64,000 bases of DNA from Treponema_I sp045599005 (GTDB lineage: Bacteria; Spirochaetota; Spirochaetia; Treponematales; Treponemataceae), in assembly GCA_045599005.1 (NCBI GenBank), contig JAZRVF010000022.1, forward strand, positions 115,337 to 179,336, given 5' to 3'. A model generated the notes under the pieces. It was given only the letters and a program-made list of their open reading frames with translations, ran no database searches and was not told the origin of the DNA. Position numbers and translations under genes: made by a program. Shown in pieces: positions 1 to 9,334 of the stretch (its first letter is position 1; each line of letters starts with the position of its first letter).

Positions 1-1
1 C

Positions 2-184
2 GGCGCGGAACTTCTCGGCATTGAAAACGGTGACCTTGCAGACAACACTGCTTATTCAGAAAATTACCGCCGTCTGTATTGCGGCCGCCAGATTGTCTAC
101 GTTGCATGCAGAAAGGGAAACACTCCGTCAGCAGCACTCACACTGACCGCTCCAGGATGCGCTCCCGTGTCGGTCAGTCTGTAG
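2..184 (+). CDS. C-terminal fragment of a GH2-family beta-galactosidase-like enzyme (5' partial)
   Basis: An open frame enters from the left edge and ends at TAG 182-184, giving about 60 residues (GAELLGIENGDLADNT near the start). The ELLGIENGD...YSE.YR..Y.GR..VYV pattern resembles the C-terminal immunoglobulin-like domain of GH2 beta-galactosidases and related glycosidases, where it follows the catalytic barrel. No catalytic residues lie inside the window. The stop is only 5 bases from the stop of the convergent GH43 gene, so no terminator fits between them. Together they suggest a hemicellulose or oligosaccharide locus. The family call rests on a short tail. Confidence 0.6.
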   Translation, partial: GAELLGIENGDLADNTAYSENYRRLYCGRQIVYVACRKGNTPSAALTLTAPGCAPVSVSL

Positions 185-189
185 AAGTC

Positions 190-1209
190 TTATACAGGTT
201 CTCCAAAATCCGGGGTTCCGTCCTCTTTCCATGTGAAAACTTTGGCACGGAAATCCCGGTGAGGATCATAAAGCCCTTCATCAACCGGAACCTTGTGTTC
301 GTCATCCCGGAAAAGTCCTTTGTAATTTCTTGCATGGTAACAGATTACATCATCATCACCCTCTTTCGTGAAAGAGCAGTGTCCGGGCCCGTAAATTCCG
401 TTTGCTTCGGAAGTTGAAAAAACAGGCACGGGAGACTTTTTCCATGAAGCAGGATTCAGGAGATCAGCTTTCTCATCAGCAGTAAGGAGCCCCAGACAGT
501 AGGATTCGTCACAGTCGCTGGCAGAATACACAATGAATACGCGGCCGTTCCGTTTCAGGATTGCGGGACCTTCGTTGACCCAGTGTTTTTTGTGTTCCCA
601 TTCAAGGGTTTTTCCGTCAGCAGGAGGATTTTCCGGCTGCAGGAAACCAGGCTCTGCAATGAGAACACGTTCTGACAGGAGTTTTACAAAATCACCTGCG
701 GGATCAGTACGGGCAATGTAAAGGCTAGCTTTGTATTTCGGTTCGTAAGGTACCTGCTGATGCTGGTTCCACACATAGTACCAGTTTCCACCGCACTCAA
801 AGACAGTGCCGTCCACAGAAAAAGCATCATTCTGATCAGGAGAAACCTGTCCGCACAGATTCCATTTTCCGGAAAGGGGATCCATGTCAGAACAGCAGGC
901 AACCCACTGACGGATTGTCCACACATTTGTCTTCTGCGGACTTGCTGTAAAAAAAAGATACCATCTGTCCTGCAGATAATGCAGTTCCGGTGCCCAGACC
1001 TGAGGATAAAGCCCCCACTTGGCGAGGGCTTCCGGTGAAAGCACCGTTGTCTCCGGCGCATTGCCAAGAGACTGGATCGATCCGGCGTGACGCAGAACAA
1101 TGCGGTCAAAAGATGGATAAGTTGCAGAAAAATAATATGTGCCGTCTGTGTGGCGGTAAACCCATGGATCGGCACGTTTTGGAATAATCGGATTGCAGTA
1201 AGTGTTCAT
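190..1209 (-). CDS. Glycoside hydrolase family 43 (beta-xylosidase / alpha-arabinofuranosidase-like)
   Basis: A 339-residue five-bladed beta-propeller glycosidase. The opening YCNPIIPKRADPWV carries the GH43 general-base Asp in an ADPxV context. A second acidic residue sits in FSVDGTVFE (pKa modulator position), and the expected general acid lies in NEGPAI around residue 215. GH43 enzymes release xylose or arabinose from plant polysaccharide side chains. There is no signal peptide, so it probably acts in the cytoplasm on imported oligosaccharides. The length fits a single-domain member. The gene is convergent with the GH2 fragment at the left edge. The exact substrate cannot be read from the sequence. 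Confidence 0.85.
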   Translation of the reverse strand: MNTYCNPIIPKRADPWVYRHTDGTYYFSATYPSFDRIVLRHAGSIQSLGNAPETTVLSPEALAKWGLYPQVWAPELHYLQDRWYLFFTASPQKTNVWTIRQWVACCSDMDPLSGKWNLCGQVSPDQNDAFSVDGTVFECGGNWYYVWNQHQQVPYEPKYKASLYIARTDPAGDFVKLLSERVLIAEPGFLQPENPPADGKTLEWEHKKHWVNEGPAILKRNGRVFIVYSASDCDESYCLGLLTADEKADLLNPASWKKSPVPVFSTSEANGIYGPGHCSFTKEGDDDVICYHARNYKGLFRDDEHKVPVDEGLYDPHRDFRAKVFTWKEDGTPDFGEPV

Positions 1210-1294
1210 GAGTTGAGTTTATCACCGGAAGGAAGGCAAGACAATACAATCCGTGTCATCTTGAGCGGAGTTCCCAAAAGCATGTCAGCACTTA

Positions 1295-2986
1295 TCAGGC
1301 GGTGTAAAGGTAGCGTTTGATTTTCTGGCTTGCAGTTTTTTCAAACTCTTTGATTACCTGGACTTCTGAAATCCGTGAATTTCTGTTGATCTGACCGTTC
1401 ACAAAGTTCTGGATTTCTTTAAGAATCAGGTCTTTCTGCTCTGTAATTGCACGCATGAATTCTTCCGCATATTCCTTGATGTCAGGGAATTTGAGCTGAG
1501 TCCGTTTCTTTGCTTCCAGTTCGAACTGTTCTTCGTTCACCTGGACAAGAGCTACAAGACCGTTATTGTTTTCCACAACAAGGGATTCATTTACCATCGG
1601 ATGCTGATTCAGAACGAATTCGAGATCTTCGGGATAAATGTTCTCACCGTTGGGGCCAAGAATCATGTTTTTGCAGCGGCCTCTGAGACTGAGACGCATA
1701 CCGTCTTTGCATTCTGTAAGGATTCCAAGGTCACCTGTTTTAAGATAGCCTTCACCGCAGGAATCAGCTTTTGTTGTGAAAACTTCCGCCGTAAGTTCGG
1801 GAGCCTTGTAATAACCTTTCATTACGTTAGGGCCTTTTACGACAATCTCTCCGATTCCTGTGTCAGGTCTTACATTGATCAGCTGGAGATCGACACCGGT
1901 GACAACACGACCGATAGTTCCGGGAATTCCTTTGTGACTGTCACATCCGGCAATAAGCGGAGAAGTTTCTGTAAGTCCGTAACCGATCGCATAGGGAAAA
2001 TCAGCATCTTTCAGGAATGACTCAACCTCAGGATTCAGTTTTGCACCGCCGATTCCAAAGAATTCAATGTGACCGCCGAAAGTCTTCATCAGTTTCTGAC
2101 CTGCGATTCTGTGGAGCAGCTTCCTGAGGAACTTGATCTTATAAAGTTTCATTGCGTTCAGAGATGGCTGGACCTTGTTCTTGTAGATTTTCTCCATAAT
2201 CATGGGAACAGAGAGAACCAGTGTGGGTCTGATTTTCTGGAATGCGGGAAGCAGCGCACCGATTGCAGGCGGAGTACCAAGATAATAAACACTGGCTCCG
2301 TTCAGAATCATCATTGAGAAACCGATTGTAAACTCGTAGACGTGGCTGAGAGGCAGGAATGAGAGAGCTTTGTCAGTTTCCTTGATTTCATGGCAGCAGC
2401 GGTTTGCAACTGTATTCCAGACAAGGTTTTTGTGGGTAAGTTCAACACCTTTTGGGCGTCCTGTTGTTCCTGATGTATAAATGATGGAAGCTGTATCTTC
2501 TTCCTCAACTGTAACAGGCGCAAGGTTTTCCGGTGAAACGGAAACTGTCTGGGTTCCTGCGATAACTGAATAATCCTCCAGTCTGATGATCACCGGCGGA
2601 AGTTCCTCAGTCAGGTCCTTGATTTTGTCATAAAGTTTTCTGTCCACAATCATTGCATCAACACCGCAATGATTCAGGATTCCCTTGATGTCATTCTTTG
2701 AGAAGTCGGGAAGCAGCGGAACTGCAATCATTCTGCGGTTTACAATGCCAAGGTAGGCGGCACCCCATTCCGGCCGTCCGATTCCCCAGATTGCGACTTT
2801 GCTCAAGGGACCGAGTCCGAAACTTTCAAGAAGTGCGCTTACACCTTTTGATTTCTGTTCCAGCTGGGAATAAGTGATAGGCTCGCCGTTCACAAGGCTG
2901 AGTGCGGGTCTGTCTGAAAATTTGCGCACGCTGTTGGCCAGCATTGCGGGAAATGTATATGTTCCGAGATCTTCGATAGTCTGCAT
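1295..2986 (-). CDS. AMP-dependent long-chain acyl-CoA synthetase-like ligase
   Basis: A 563-residue ANL-superfamily adenylating enzyme that would activate a carboxylic acid, probably a fatty acid, to the acyl-CoA through an acyl-AMP. Visible motifs are the phosphate-binding loop YTSGTTGRPKG (about residue 170), the adenine motif GYGLTETSP (about 335), and LKTGDLG with the hinge following. The C-terminal domain ends TASQKIKRYLY, supplying the expected late lysine. No membrane segment is seen. It lies 76 bases downstream of the histidine kinase gene on the same strand and could be co-transcribed. A second, different AMP ligase of the acetyl/medium-chain type lies at 33648-35381. Confidence 0.85.
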   Translation of the reverse strand: MQTIEDLGTYTFPAMLANSVRKFSDRPALSLVNGEPITYSQLEQKSKGVSALLESFGLGPLSKVAIWGIGRPEWGAAYLGIVNRRMIAVPLLPDFSKNDIKGILNHCGVDAMIVDRKLYDKIKDLTEELPPVIIRLEDYSVIAGTQTVSVSPENLAPVTVEEEDTASIIYTSGTTGRPKGVELTHKNLVWNTVANRCCHEIKETDKALSFLPLSHVYEFTIGFSMMILNGASVYYLGTPPAIGALLPAFQKIRPTLVLSVPMIMEKIYKNKVQPSLNAMKLYKIKFLRKLLHRIAGQKLMKTFGGHIEFFGIGGAKLNPEVESFLKDADFPYAIGYGLTETSPLIAGCDSHKGIPGTIGRVVTGVDLQLINVRPDTGIGEIVVKGPNVMKGYYKAPELTAEVFTTKADSCGEGYLKTGDLGILTECKDGMRLSLRGRCKNMILGPNGENIYPEDLEFVLNQHPMVNESLVVENNNGLVALVQVNEEQFELEAKKRTQLKFPDIKEYAEEFMRAITEQKDLILKEIQNFVNGQINRNSRISEVQVIKEFEKTASQKIKRYLYTA

Positions 2987-3062
2987 AGTTCAGATTCTCC
3001 TTATATTTGAATCTGAGCATAACAATAAACCCGCAAGGTTCAACCATGGTAAATTTCAGAAG

Positions 3063-4217
3063 CTATTTGTTTACCTTCAGTTTACTTTGGAGGTCAAAAG
3101 GCAGATTGAAAGTGAATTTGTTGTGTTCTTCAGGTTTAGGCTCATCTTTTTTGATGAGAACTCCTATCGGAAGAGTGATGATAAATTGACTTCCTTCTCC
3201 GATCTTGCTCTCAACAAAAATCTGACCATGAAAAAGTTCCACGATTCTGTGGGCAATGGAAAGGCCCAATCCCAGACCTTGCCTTGAATGACTGGAATCT
3301 CCCTGAAAATAAGGCCTGAAAAGATTTGTGAGTGTTGTGTCTGACATTCCTTCGCCTGTGTCTTTCACTGTGACAGTCACATTCCGCTTTTCCTGAACAA
3401 GCGTGACTGTGATCTCTCCGTCTTCAGGTGTGTATTTGCTTGCGTTTCCGATCAGGTTGAGCCAGAGATGCTGCAGAAGTTCCTTGTTCGCCTTGACTTT
3501 TACTTCTGGAAGGTCAGCTGAAAGAGTCTGATTCTTTGCAGACCATTGGGCCGAACAGATTATCGAACACTGCCGGAGCTGTTCATCAAGATTGTATTCT
3601 TCCACTTCTGAGACAATCTGCTGTGAGGAAAGTTTGGACAGAAGAATCGTGTTTTTCGCAAGGGCAGAAAGCCGGTTTGATTCATCACGGATAATCTCAA
3701 GAAACTGTGTCTGCTCTTCTTTTGAAAGATCCTTTTCCAGCAGAAGACTTGCGAAACCGCTTATGGAAGCAATCGGCGTCTTGAATTCATGGGAATAATT
3801 GTTGATGAAATCGTTCTGGAGAATCTGGGTGCTCGCAAGTTCGGCACACATTTTGTTGAAGTCCTCGTAGACAGGAGTGATAGGTTCTTTTCTGCTGGTG
3901 TCAATTCTGTATTCGTAATGACCGCAGGCAACCTTGCCTATCGCCTCTGACAGAGTCTCTATCTCTCTTGCACGTTTCCGGTAAGAGATCGTATTAAGCG
4001 GGACAAGAATAATTATCATCAGAATGACGGTTCCCAGAATCTCATAGAGTGTCTGGTAAACTGTGTCTGCCACTCCTGCGACACCGACTGTGATCCATGT
4101 CATGAAAGTGTAGGAGCCTATCAGTGTCACAATGATGATTATGCTCTGGAGCATGATGTAGGGAAGAACGCGTTTCAAAAAAAGTGCCACGTTGGGCGGT
4201 CTGATTTTCATTTTCAT
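3063..4217 (-). CDS. Membrane sensor histidine kinase
   Basis: 384 residues. Two transmembrane segments (about 15-40 and 55-75) enclose only a short external loop, followed by a HAMP-like linker. The dimerisation domain has the phospho-acceptor His143 in NYSHEFKTPIAS. The ATPase domain shows the N box (LWLNLIGNASKYT), G1 (DTGEGM), F box (LFRPYFQGD) and G2 (GLGLGLSIA). It would autophosphorylate and pass phosphate to the response regulator encoded 46 bases upstream. The near absence of a periplasmic domain suggests it senses a membrane or envelope condition. The start ATG at 4217 follows GAAGGA. The signal is unknown. Confidence 0.92.
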   Translation of the reverse strand: MKMKIRPPNVALFLKRVLPYIMLQSIIIIVTLIGSYTFMTWITVGVAGVADTVYQTLYEILGTVILMIIILVPLNTISYRKRAREIETLSEAIGKVACGHYEYRIDTSRKEPITPVYEDFNKMCAELASTQILQNDFINNYSHEFKTPIASISGFASLLLEKDLSKEEQTQFLEIIRDESNRLSALAKNTILLSKLSSQQIVSEVEEYNLDEQLRQCSIICSAQWSAKNQTLSADLPEVKVKANKELLQHLWLNLIGNASKYTPEDGEITVTLVQEKRNVTVTVKDTGEGMSDTTLTNLFRPYFQGDSSHSRQGLGLGLSIAHRIVELFHGQIFVESKIGEGSQFIITLPIGVLIKKDEPKPEEHNKFTFNLPFDLQSKLKVNK

Positions 4218-4263
4218 AAGTCAGTCCTTCGTTCAGTCAGGAAAAAAATCCGGAGAATGTCTT

Positions 4264-4947
4264 TCAGGATTCTTTCTTCGTGATTTCTGCTTTGTAACCG
4301 AGACCTTTTATGGTAACGATGGAAAAATCCGTTATGTCCTGCATTTTGTTGCGGATTCTGTTGATGTGGGTTTTGACTGTATCATCACCTGTTTCGGACA
4401 GAGGCCCCCAGATGCTGTCCCGGATCTGCTCCTTTGAGAAAATCTGGGAAGGATAGGAAAGCAGTTTGAAAAGCAGATCAAATTCTTTTTTGGGAAGCTC
4501 AATGAATTCAGAATCGTTGTAGACCGCATATTTTTCAGAATCAACAGTGGTTCTGCCAATAACGATTTTTTTGTTCTCGGTGATGTTTGCGCGTCTGAGA
4601 AGTGCAGCGACCCTCCACTGAAGTTCATCGCTGCTGAAGGGTTTCGTTATGTACTCATCGGTGCCCAGTTCGTAACCTTTTTCCATGGCACTGGAAGTCT
4701 CCATGGCCGTCAGCATCAGAAAAGGTGTGGTGTATCCTTCCTGACGGATGGTTTTCAGCAGTTCATAACCATCCATTCTCGGCATCATGATATCAGAAAT
4801 GATCAGATCAACCACATTCCTGCGGATTATCTCCAGTGCCTCAACACCATCACAGGCGCAGAGAACATTGTATTTGTCCGACAGTCTTGCGGAAGTAAGC
4901 AGTCTCATGTTTCTGTCATCTTCTGCAATAAGGATACAAGCCATCAA
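4264..4947 (-). CDS. OmpR/PhoB-family response regulator
   Basis: 227 residues. The N-terminal receiver has the acidic pair Asp10/Asp11, the phospho-acceptor Asp52 in SDIMMPRMDG, Thr in LMLTA and Lys in ITKPF. It is followed by a winged-helix DNA-binding domain (about 125-225) with the typical SKEQIRDSIWG and VKTHINRIRNKM helices. It is the cognate partner of the histidine kinase immediately downstream. The gene order isomerase-like protein, regulator, kinase, ligase on one strand suggests one transcription unit. Two consecutive Met codons make the start uncertain by one residue. Confidence 0.93.
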   Translation of the reverse strand: MMACILIAEDDRNMRLLTSARLSDKYNVLCACDGVEALEIIRRNVVDLIISDIMMPRMDGYELLKTIRQEGYTTPFLMLTAMETSSAMEKGYELGTDEYITKPFSSDELQWRVAALLRRANITENKKIVIGRTTVDSEKYAVYNDSEFIELPKKEFDLLFKLLSYPSQIFSKEQIRDSIWGPLSETGDDTVKTHINRIRNKMQDITDFSIVTIKGLGYKAEITKKES

Positions 4948-4976
4948 TATCTCCGGAAAAGAATTTCAATCATCAC

Positions 4977-5813
4977 TCAGCACTGCTGGAGCAGTTCTTT
5001 GAACATACGCAGGCTGTTGGGCAGATCTTTCATGCCTTCAAAAACCAGCAGTGCGTCAGGAACCCGTGCCGCAATTTTGGGCAGCATTCTGTCCCAGCCC
5101 ATTATGCCGTCTTTCATGCCCACTTCCACAAGTGTGCCGTCTGAAGCAACATTGAAATCCTTGATGTGGAAGACAGCGATCTTGTCTCCGAAACGGTCAA
5201 GGCATTCGTCCAGAATGTCAAAACGGGATTCGAAATTCTTTTCGTAAAGATAGTTGAAAATGTCAACAGTCACGCGGATATTGCCGTTGTCCAGTGCCTT
5301 GACCATGCGGTCCATCTGGGCAGGACTGTAAATGCAGTGTCCCCATGCGCCTTCCAGTGTAAGATAAGTTCCCGCTTCCTTTGCCACGTCTGCAAGAGGA
5401 CGGAAGACGGAATAGACTTCCTCAAAACCTTCTTCAGTCTGGTTCCGGGGATTGTAGGTCCATGGCTCGTCATTGTAGCTTCCTGTTTCGCTTGCAACAA
5501 ATTGCGCACCGAAAAGAGGGGCCTTCCGGAGATGGTCTGCAAACTTTGCGGCTCCGGCACGGACTTTTTCCTTGTTTGAATGAACAGGATTGAAGTAGGC
5601 ACCAAGAAGAGGAACTTCCACTCCATGGGCGTTGAATCCGGCACGGATCTCTTTGCAGACTTCTTCTGTCATTGTGTCCGGTTCTCCATCCTGACCTGCA
5701 ATCGCTTTCGCAACGGCAAGCTGCACGCCCTCAAATCCCAGGTCATGGATTTTCTGACCCAGGTCATCTGCTGTAGAAAGTCCCACGTCATGGGGACGGA
5801 TACAAAGTTTCAA
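4977..5813 (-). CDS. Sugar phosphate isomerase/epimerase-like TIM-barrel protein
   Basis: 278 residues of the xylose-isomerase-like (AP endonuclease 2) TIM-barrel superfamily. Metal-site candidates are Glu in TLEGAWGH, Asp/His in VTVDIFNY and FHIKDFNV, and Glu in LVFEGMKD near the end. Such proteins isomerise or epimerise sugars, inositols or keto-sugars. The start is TTG at 5811-5813, chosen because AGGAGG lies 5-6 bases upstream and the frame opens directly with KLCIRPHDVG. It follows the MarR gene by 21 bases, so MarR may control it. The substrate is unassigned. Confidence 0.75.
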   Translation of the reverse strand: MKLCIRPHDVGLSTADDLGQKIHDLGFEGVQLAVAKAIAGQDGEPDTMTEEVCKEIRAGFNAHGVEVPLLGAYFNPVHSNKEKVRAGAAKFADHLRKAPLFGAQFVASETGSYNDEPWTYNPRNQTEEGFEEVYSVFRPLADVAKEAGTYLTLEGAWGHCIYSPAQMDRMVKALDNGNIRVTVDIFNYLYEKNFESRFDILDECLDRFGDKIAVFHIKDFNVASDGTLVEVGMKDGIMGWDRMLPKIAARVPDALLVFEGMKDLPNSLRMFKELLQQC

Positions 5814-5834
5814 AACAACCTCCTGGTTATATAC

Positions 5835-6266
5835 TCAATTGAAATTGCTGCCTATCCGGACAAGCAGATCATAGGCTGTCTGCATTTCTTCACGGGTAAG
5901 CCCGTTGCAGCAGCGCTGGTTAAGCAGTGCGGAGATATTCGCCGTTGCCGCTGTGTATTCCCGGCCTTTGTCCGAAAGTTCGATGAACGTTACCCGGTTG
6001 TCCGTATCGCTGGGAACCCGGCGCACATAACCTTCCTGTTCCAGTTTTTTTACCAGTACAGTGGCAGTGGATTTATCCCGGTTTATCTGACGTGCAAGTT
6101 CTCCCATGGAAAGCCTGTCGCATTTTGAAAGCCGGAAAAGAATATTCCCGTGAGAAGAAACCAGTTCCGGAAGCCCCTGTTTCTTGAGCTCCTCCCTCAG
6201 AAATGAGGAAGTTCCGGCATGAATCTGAGAAATCAGCGAAGTAATGTTGGAAACGTCATCTTTCAC
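5835..6266 (-). CDS. MarR-family transcriptional regulator
   Basis: 143 residues with the MarR winged-helix layout. The recognition region is CDRLSMGELARQINRDKSTATVLVKKLEQEG and the wing is YVRRVPSDTDNRVTFIELSDKG. The hallmark D.R......T..G pattern is present. MarR proteins usually repress neighbouring catabolic, efflux or stress genes and release DNA when they bind a small aromatic ligand. It is the first gene of a same-strand run through the isomerase-like gene, the two-component pair and the acyl-CoA synthetase, so local control of those genes is plausible but not shown. Confidence 0.9.
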   Translation of the reverse strand: MKDDVSNITSLISQIHAGTSSFLREELKKQGLPELVSSHGNILFRLSKCDRLSMGELARQINRDKSTATVLVKKLEQEGYVRRVPSDTDNRVTFIELSDKGREYTAATANISALLNQRCCNGLTREEMQTAYDLLVRIGSNFN

Positions 6267-6320
6267 GCTTTAAGTATAACGGGACTGGGGAAAATATGCA
6301 ATTTTCGTTTTGGATGGCGC

Positions 6321-7733
6321 TCAGAACTTCCATAGCACGGAAAGGTCTCCGCTGAAAACTGATTTTGCCGACAGAGCGGCTTTTGCTTTTATCTGCAGTC
6401 CTTTGTGGCTTACAGTAAGCTGGGCGGACAGAGCTGCTGATTCTGTTTTCTCTTCTGTGTCCCCTTTGAACAGCTTATGGATGAACCTGTCACAGTCCTT
6501 GAAGGACAGGGACAGATCCGTCCTGACAAGGGGAAAAGTTTTTCCCTCCGTTTTTCCGCCGCCGAAGTCATAGCCTGCATTCAAGGTAAGACTTCCTTTG
6601 TTCCAGACTGCAGAACCTTCAGCCTTTGTTTTGCCCGCCCATCCGTCCAGTTTCCATGATCTGGAAAAACCTGCCTTTGCATAAATGGGAATGCTCTTAA
6701 CATCCTGAAGATCCTGGAGTGAAACGTCAGAAATTTTTGCAGTCAGAGAAAAATCCTGCTCTTTCTGTTCCAGTTCTGCGCACACCTGCACTGAATAAAG
6801 CCAGCTGTTCGGGGCGGCGATAGTGCTTCCAATCCGCAGATCAGCCCCGGCCGAAGCGCCAAAGACAAGACCTGTGCTTTCTGTGACCGGAATCCTAAAT
6901 TCTGAGGCGAGTCCGGCTTTTACTAAACTGCGCACAAAAGATCCGTTTGCCTTGCAGAAATCCCGGTCTGATACAAAAAGCATTCCCTGGACGGCGGCGG
7001 AACTGTTCCTGAAAAATCCACGGCCTGTAAAACAGAACTGGGGACTGAAACCGGGCCTCCAGGAAAGGTCACCGCTCTGGAAAATCACTGCCTGTTTTCT
7101 GCCGCTTTTCCATTCACACTGCAGTGCGATTCCGCCGTTTGTAACCAATCCTTCCCGGGCACAGAACCGGCTTGCGTACCAGTTTCCTGAAGTTTTTGAT
7201 TCCAGCGGTGCCACACCTAAAAAGCCGCTTCCTTTGTACGAAAGAATTCCTGAAGTTCCGGCGGCAGAAGCAGTTTTCCCTGAGAAACCTGTGATGATTC
7301 CGCAGAGTCCGGGCATATTATCAAAGGATTCCCAGTCGGAGCAGAACACTGCGGCATTAACTTCTGTTTTCCCGAAACCGATCTGGAACCCTGTTGCAGC
7401 CGAAAAGGGTTTTTCAGTTTCTCCAAGCGCGGGAACCGTGGCTGTAAATGCGGAAGAAAATGACGGTCCTGAATCACTTGGAGAAGGCAGGGAAGGTTCC
7501 GGGTTTCTGGCACGGGAAAAATTTCCTCCCAGTGAAAGACCGCCGGCTGCGGCGAAAAAATCCCTGTATTCCAATTTCAGGGCCCAGTTTTTCAGTTCCA
7601 CTGAATTTAGATCAGCAGTGACGGCGAAATCCAGTTCTGCAGTCTCATTCACGGCAGAAAAGTCAGTTCCCGCAATTCCTGAAAGTGATGCAAGAATGCC
7701 CGCTGAAAGTAAAAATGTCCGAAAAAAATCCAT
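6321..7733 (-). CDS. Putative outer-membrane beta-barrel protein, secreted
   Basis: 470 residues with an N-terminal signal peptide (FFRTFLLSAGILASLSGIAG, cleavage near residue 22). The body alternates hydrophobic and polar residues with repeated Gly/Ser/Phe strands, and the protein ends LSVLWKF with a terminal Phe, as expected of an outer-membrane barrel. No enzymatic motif is seen. Its length and strand pattern resemble treponemal surface proteins of unknown function. It is separated by only 54 bases from the MarR gene on the same strand. The call rests on composition and termini, not on a recognised family. The plus-strand frame across it at 6823-7779 is a shadow. Confidence 0.55.
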   Translation of the reverse strand: MDFFRTFLLSAGILASLSGIAGTDFSAVNETAELDFAVTADLNSVELKNWALKLEYRDFFAAAGGLSLGGNFSRARNPEPSLPSPSDSGPSFSSAFTATVPALGETEKPFSAATGFQIGFGKTEVNAAVFCSDWESFDNMPGLCGIITGFSGKTASAAGTSGILSYKGSGFLGVAPLESKTSGNWYASRFCAREGLVTNGGIALQCEWKSGRKQAVIFQSGDLSWRPGFSPQFCFTGRGFFRNSSAAVQGMLFVSDRDFCKANGSFVRSLVKAGLASEFRIPVTESTGLVFGASAGADLRIGSTIAAPNSWLYSVQVCAELEQKEQDFSLTAKISDVSLQDLQDVKSIPIYAKAGFSRSWKLDGWAGKTKAEGSAVWNKGSLTLNAGYDFGGGKTEGKTFPLVRTDLSLSFKDCDRFIHKLFKGDTEEKTESAALSAQLTVSHKGLQIKAKAALSAKSVFSGDLSVLWKF

Positions 7734-7796
7734 ACATATTTCTTTTATGTGTTTTTTCGTAAAAAAATCAAAAAATTAATCCGAAATCAGAAAAAA

Positions 7797-7812
7797 TCGG
7801 GAAAAATCCCGA
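7797..7812. promoter_or_regulatory. Short perfect palindrome in the divergent region before the sigma-factor trio
   Basis: TCGGGAAAAATCCCGA is a perfect 6-bp inverted repeat around four A residues. It sits in the 228-base AT-rich gap between the divergent outer-membrane gene and the sigma/caspase operon. It could be an operator or a small hairpin. No U-tract follows on either strand, so a terminator is unlikely. Nothing else in the gap is clear apart from homopolymeric A/T runs and a weak TACAAT hexamer just before the sigma gene. Confidence 0.35.
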
Positions 7813-7961
7813 ATTTGCCATGCTTATGGTTTTTTATGTAAAATCTTGAAAATATTTTTCATAAAGTTTGAATCTTATTTTTTTTGAATCATAATACAGA
7901 AACAACAGTAACACTTTCTGTCCGCCAGCGTGTTAAATAATTCGACAGGGTACAATAGAAG

Positions 7962-8465
7962 ATGGAAAAAAACGCACAGACATTGACAATGGAAAACTTT
8001 TCCGCGGTGTATGAGAAATTCGGGCCTCTGGTCCTGCGCCGCTGCAGATACCTTCTGCATGACGAAGACAAAGCTCTTGATGCAATGCAGGATGTTTTCC
8101 TCCGGGTTCTCGAAGCCCGGACAAAACTGACCGAAGTCTGTTCAAGTTTCTTCTATACTACGGCAACTCGTGTGTGTCTCAATAAAATCCGATACGATTC
8201 AATCAGAGTTGGTCCTTCAATTGATGCCCTGACTGTAGAAATTGCAGACAATGCAAAAGCTTTTCACGAAGACATCACAGATGCTTCTCTTGTTCTTGAT
8301 GTGATCTTTGACGGAGAAAAATCTGATACCCGTGAAATGGCAGTAATGCATTTTGTTGATGGCTACACTTACGATGAGGTGGCTGAGAAAATGCATTATT
8401 CAAAAAGTGGAGTCCGAAAGCGGCTTAAGGCTTTGCAGACTCGCGCACAAAAGGCAGGAAAATGA
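7962..8465 (+). CDS. RNA polymerase sigma-70 family (ECF-like) factor
   Basis: 167 residues. Region 2 reads YEKFGPLVLRRCRYLLHDEDKALDAMQDVFLRVLE, which includes the conserved DA.QDVFLRV core-binding helix. Region 4 reads AVMHFVDGYTYDEVAEKMHYSKSGVRKRLKAL, a helix-turn-helix that would contact the -35 element. With no regions 1 or 3 this is an ECF-type factor. Its stop overlaps the start of the next gene in ATGA, so translation is coupled. It probably directs transcription of its own operon or of an envelope regulon and is held by the product of the next gene. That role is inferred from operon order. Confidence 0.88.
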   Translation: MEKNAQTLTMENFSAVYEKFGPLVLRRCRYLLHDEDKALDAMQDVFLRVLEARTKLTEVCSSFFYTTATRVCLNKIRYDSIRVGPSIDALTVEIADNAKAFHEDITDASLVLDVIFDGEKSDTREMAVMHFVDGYTYDEVAEKMHYSKSGVRKRLKALQTRAQKAGK

Positions 8466-9334
8466 TTATGGGACAGAAACAGCGGATTCTGGAAGAAGTT
8501 TGTGCCGGGGAGATTGAAAATCCCGGTTTTTCACAGAAAGAGATTCAGGCTGTAAAAGCTTCTGATGCTGAAATACTGAACAGATACCCGGCAGATGCAA
8601 TAAAAGCGGCATTGACTGCAAAACTTGCGGAATCTGCAGCTGAAAAAACGCAGAAAACTCCTGAACGGAATAAGCCCCGCATTCTGCAGTTCGGTGTGGC
8701 ACAGCGTCTGTTTGTGGCCGCCGCGGCTCTGGTACTGGCCTGCGTTTCACCTGTTCTGCTGAGAAACCGTGGTGGAAGCACAGTTACTGAAAATGCATCC
8801 GGTGCGGTTGTCCAGGAAGATGTTTCCGGTGTCCGCGTAAAAGGCGGTTCTTCTGCTGCAACACAGAATGCCCAGAAACTGCTGGGTATTCAGACTGGAA
8901 GCGGTCCCCACATGTATATCTATAAGAAAGACGGTTCCATTGCGACACGTCTTTCCAACCGGGAGACAGTTTCTGAAGGTGATGTTGTCCAGGTAAGCTA
9001 CAATGCATCCGGAGCCCGTTATGGAGCAATTCTGTCAATTGACGGCAACGGTTGTGTAACTCAGCATTATCCTCAGTCAGGATCAAAATCAGTACAGCTT
9101 GTGCAGGGCGAGGAAATCGCTTTGCCCCAGGCCTATCAGTTTGATGATGCCCCTGATTTTGAGCGCTTTGTATTCATCACTTCTGATTCCTCTTTCACTG
9201 TGGACAGAATCTATTCTGCCGTTTCCCGTGACATTTCAAAAAATCAGCTGATGCTTGCAGATCTTTCTGTATATCTGCCGGCAGGAACCAGTGTCTCTGA
9301 ACTGGTACTTCTTAAATCTGGAGACAGAAAATGA
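8462..9334 (+). CDS. Membrane-anchored DUF4384-type protein, putative anti-sigma factor
   Basis: 290 residues. The N-terminal cytoplasmic part (1-80) is charged and helical, and a single transmembrane segment (about 83-102, LFVAAAALVLACVSPVLL) follows. A linker leads to an external domain (about 135-285) with the DUF4384-like pattern SEGDVVQVSYNASGARYGAILSIDG and ITSDSSF. Single-pass topology directly after an ECF sigma gene is the usual anti-sigma arrangement. No zinc HxxxCxxC motif is present, so the sigma-binding mode would differ from the common ZAS type. The start overlaps the sigma stop and the stop overlaps the caspase start, both in ATGA. Confidence 0.65.
   Translation: MIMGQKQRILEEVCAGEIENPGFSQKEIQAVKASDAEILNRYPADAIKAALTAKLAESAAEKTQKTPERNKPRILQFGVAQRLFVAAAALVLACVSPVLLRNRGGSTVTENASGAVVQEDVSGVRVKGGSSAATQNAQKLLGIQTGSGPHMYIYKKDGSIATRLSNRETVSEGDVVQVSYNASGARYGAILSIDGNGCVTQHYPQSGSKSVQLVQGEEIALPQAYQFDDAPDFERFVFITSDSSFTVDRIYSAVSRDISKNQLMLADLSVYLPAGTSVSELVLLKSGDRK

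Noticed and set aside
6823..7779. 318-codon plus-strand frame opposite the outer-membrane protein gene
   Set aside because: No SD or motif, Ser/Pro/Ala-rich composition typical of antisense translation; the minus-strand frame has a signal peptide and a terminal Phe.
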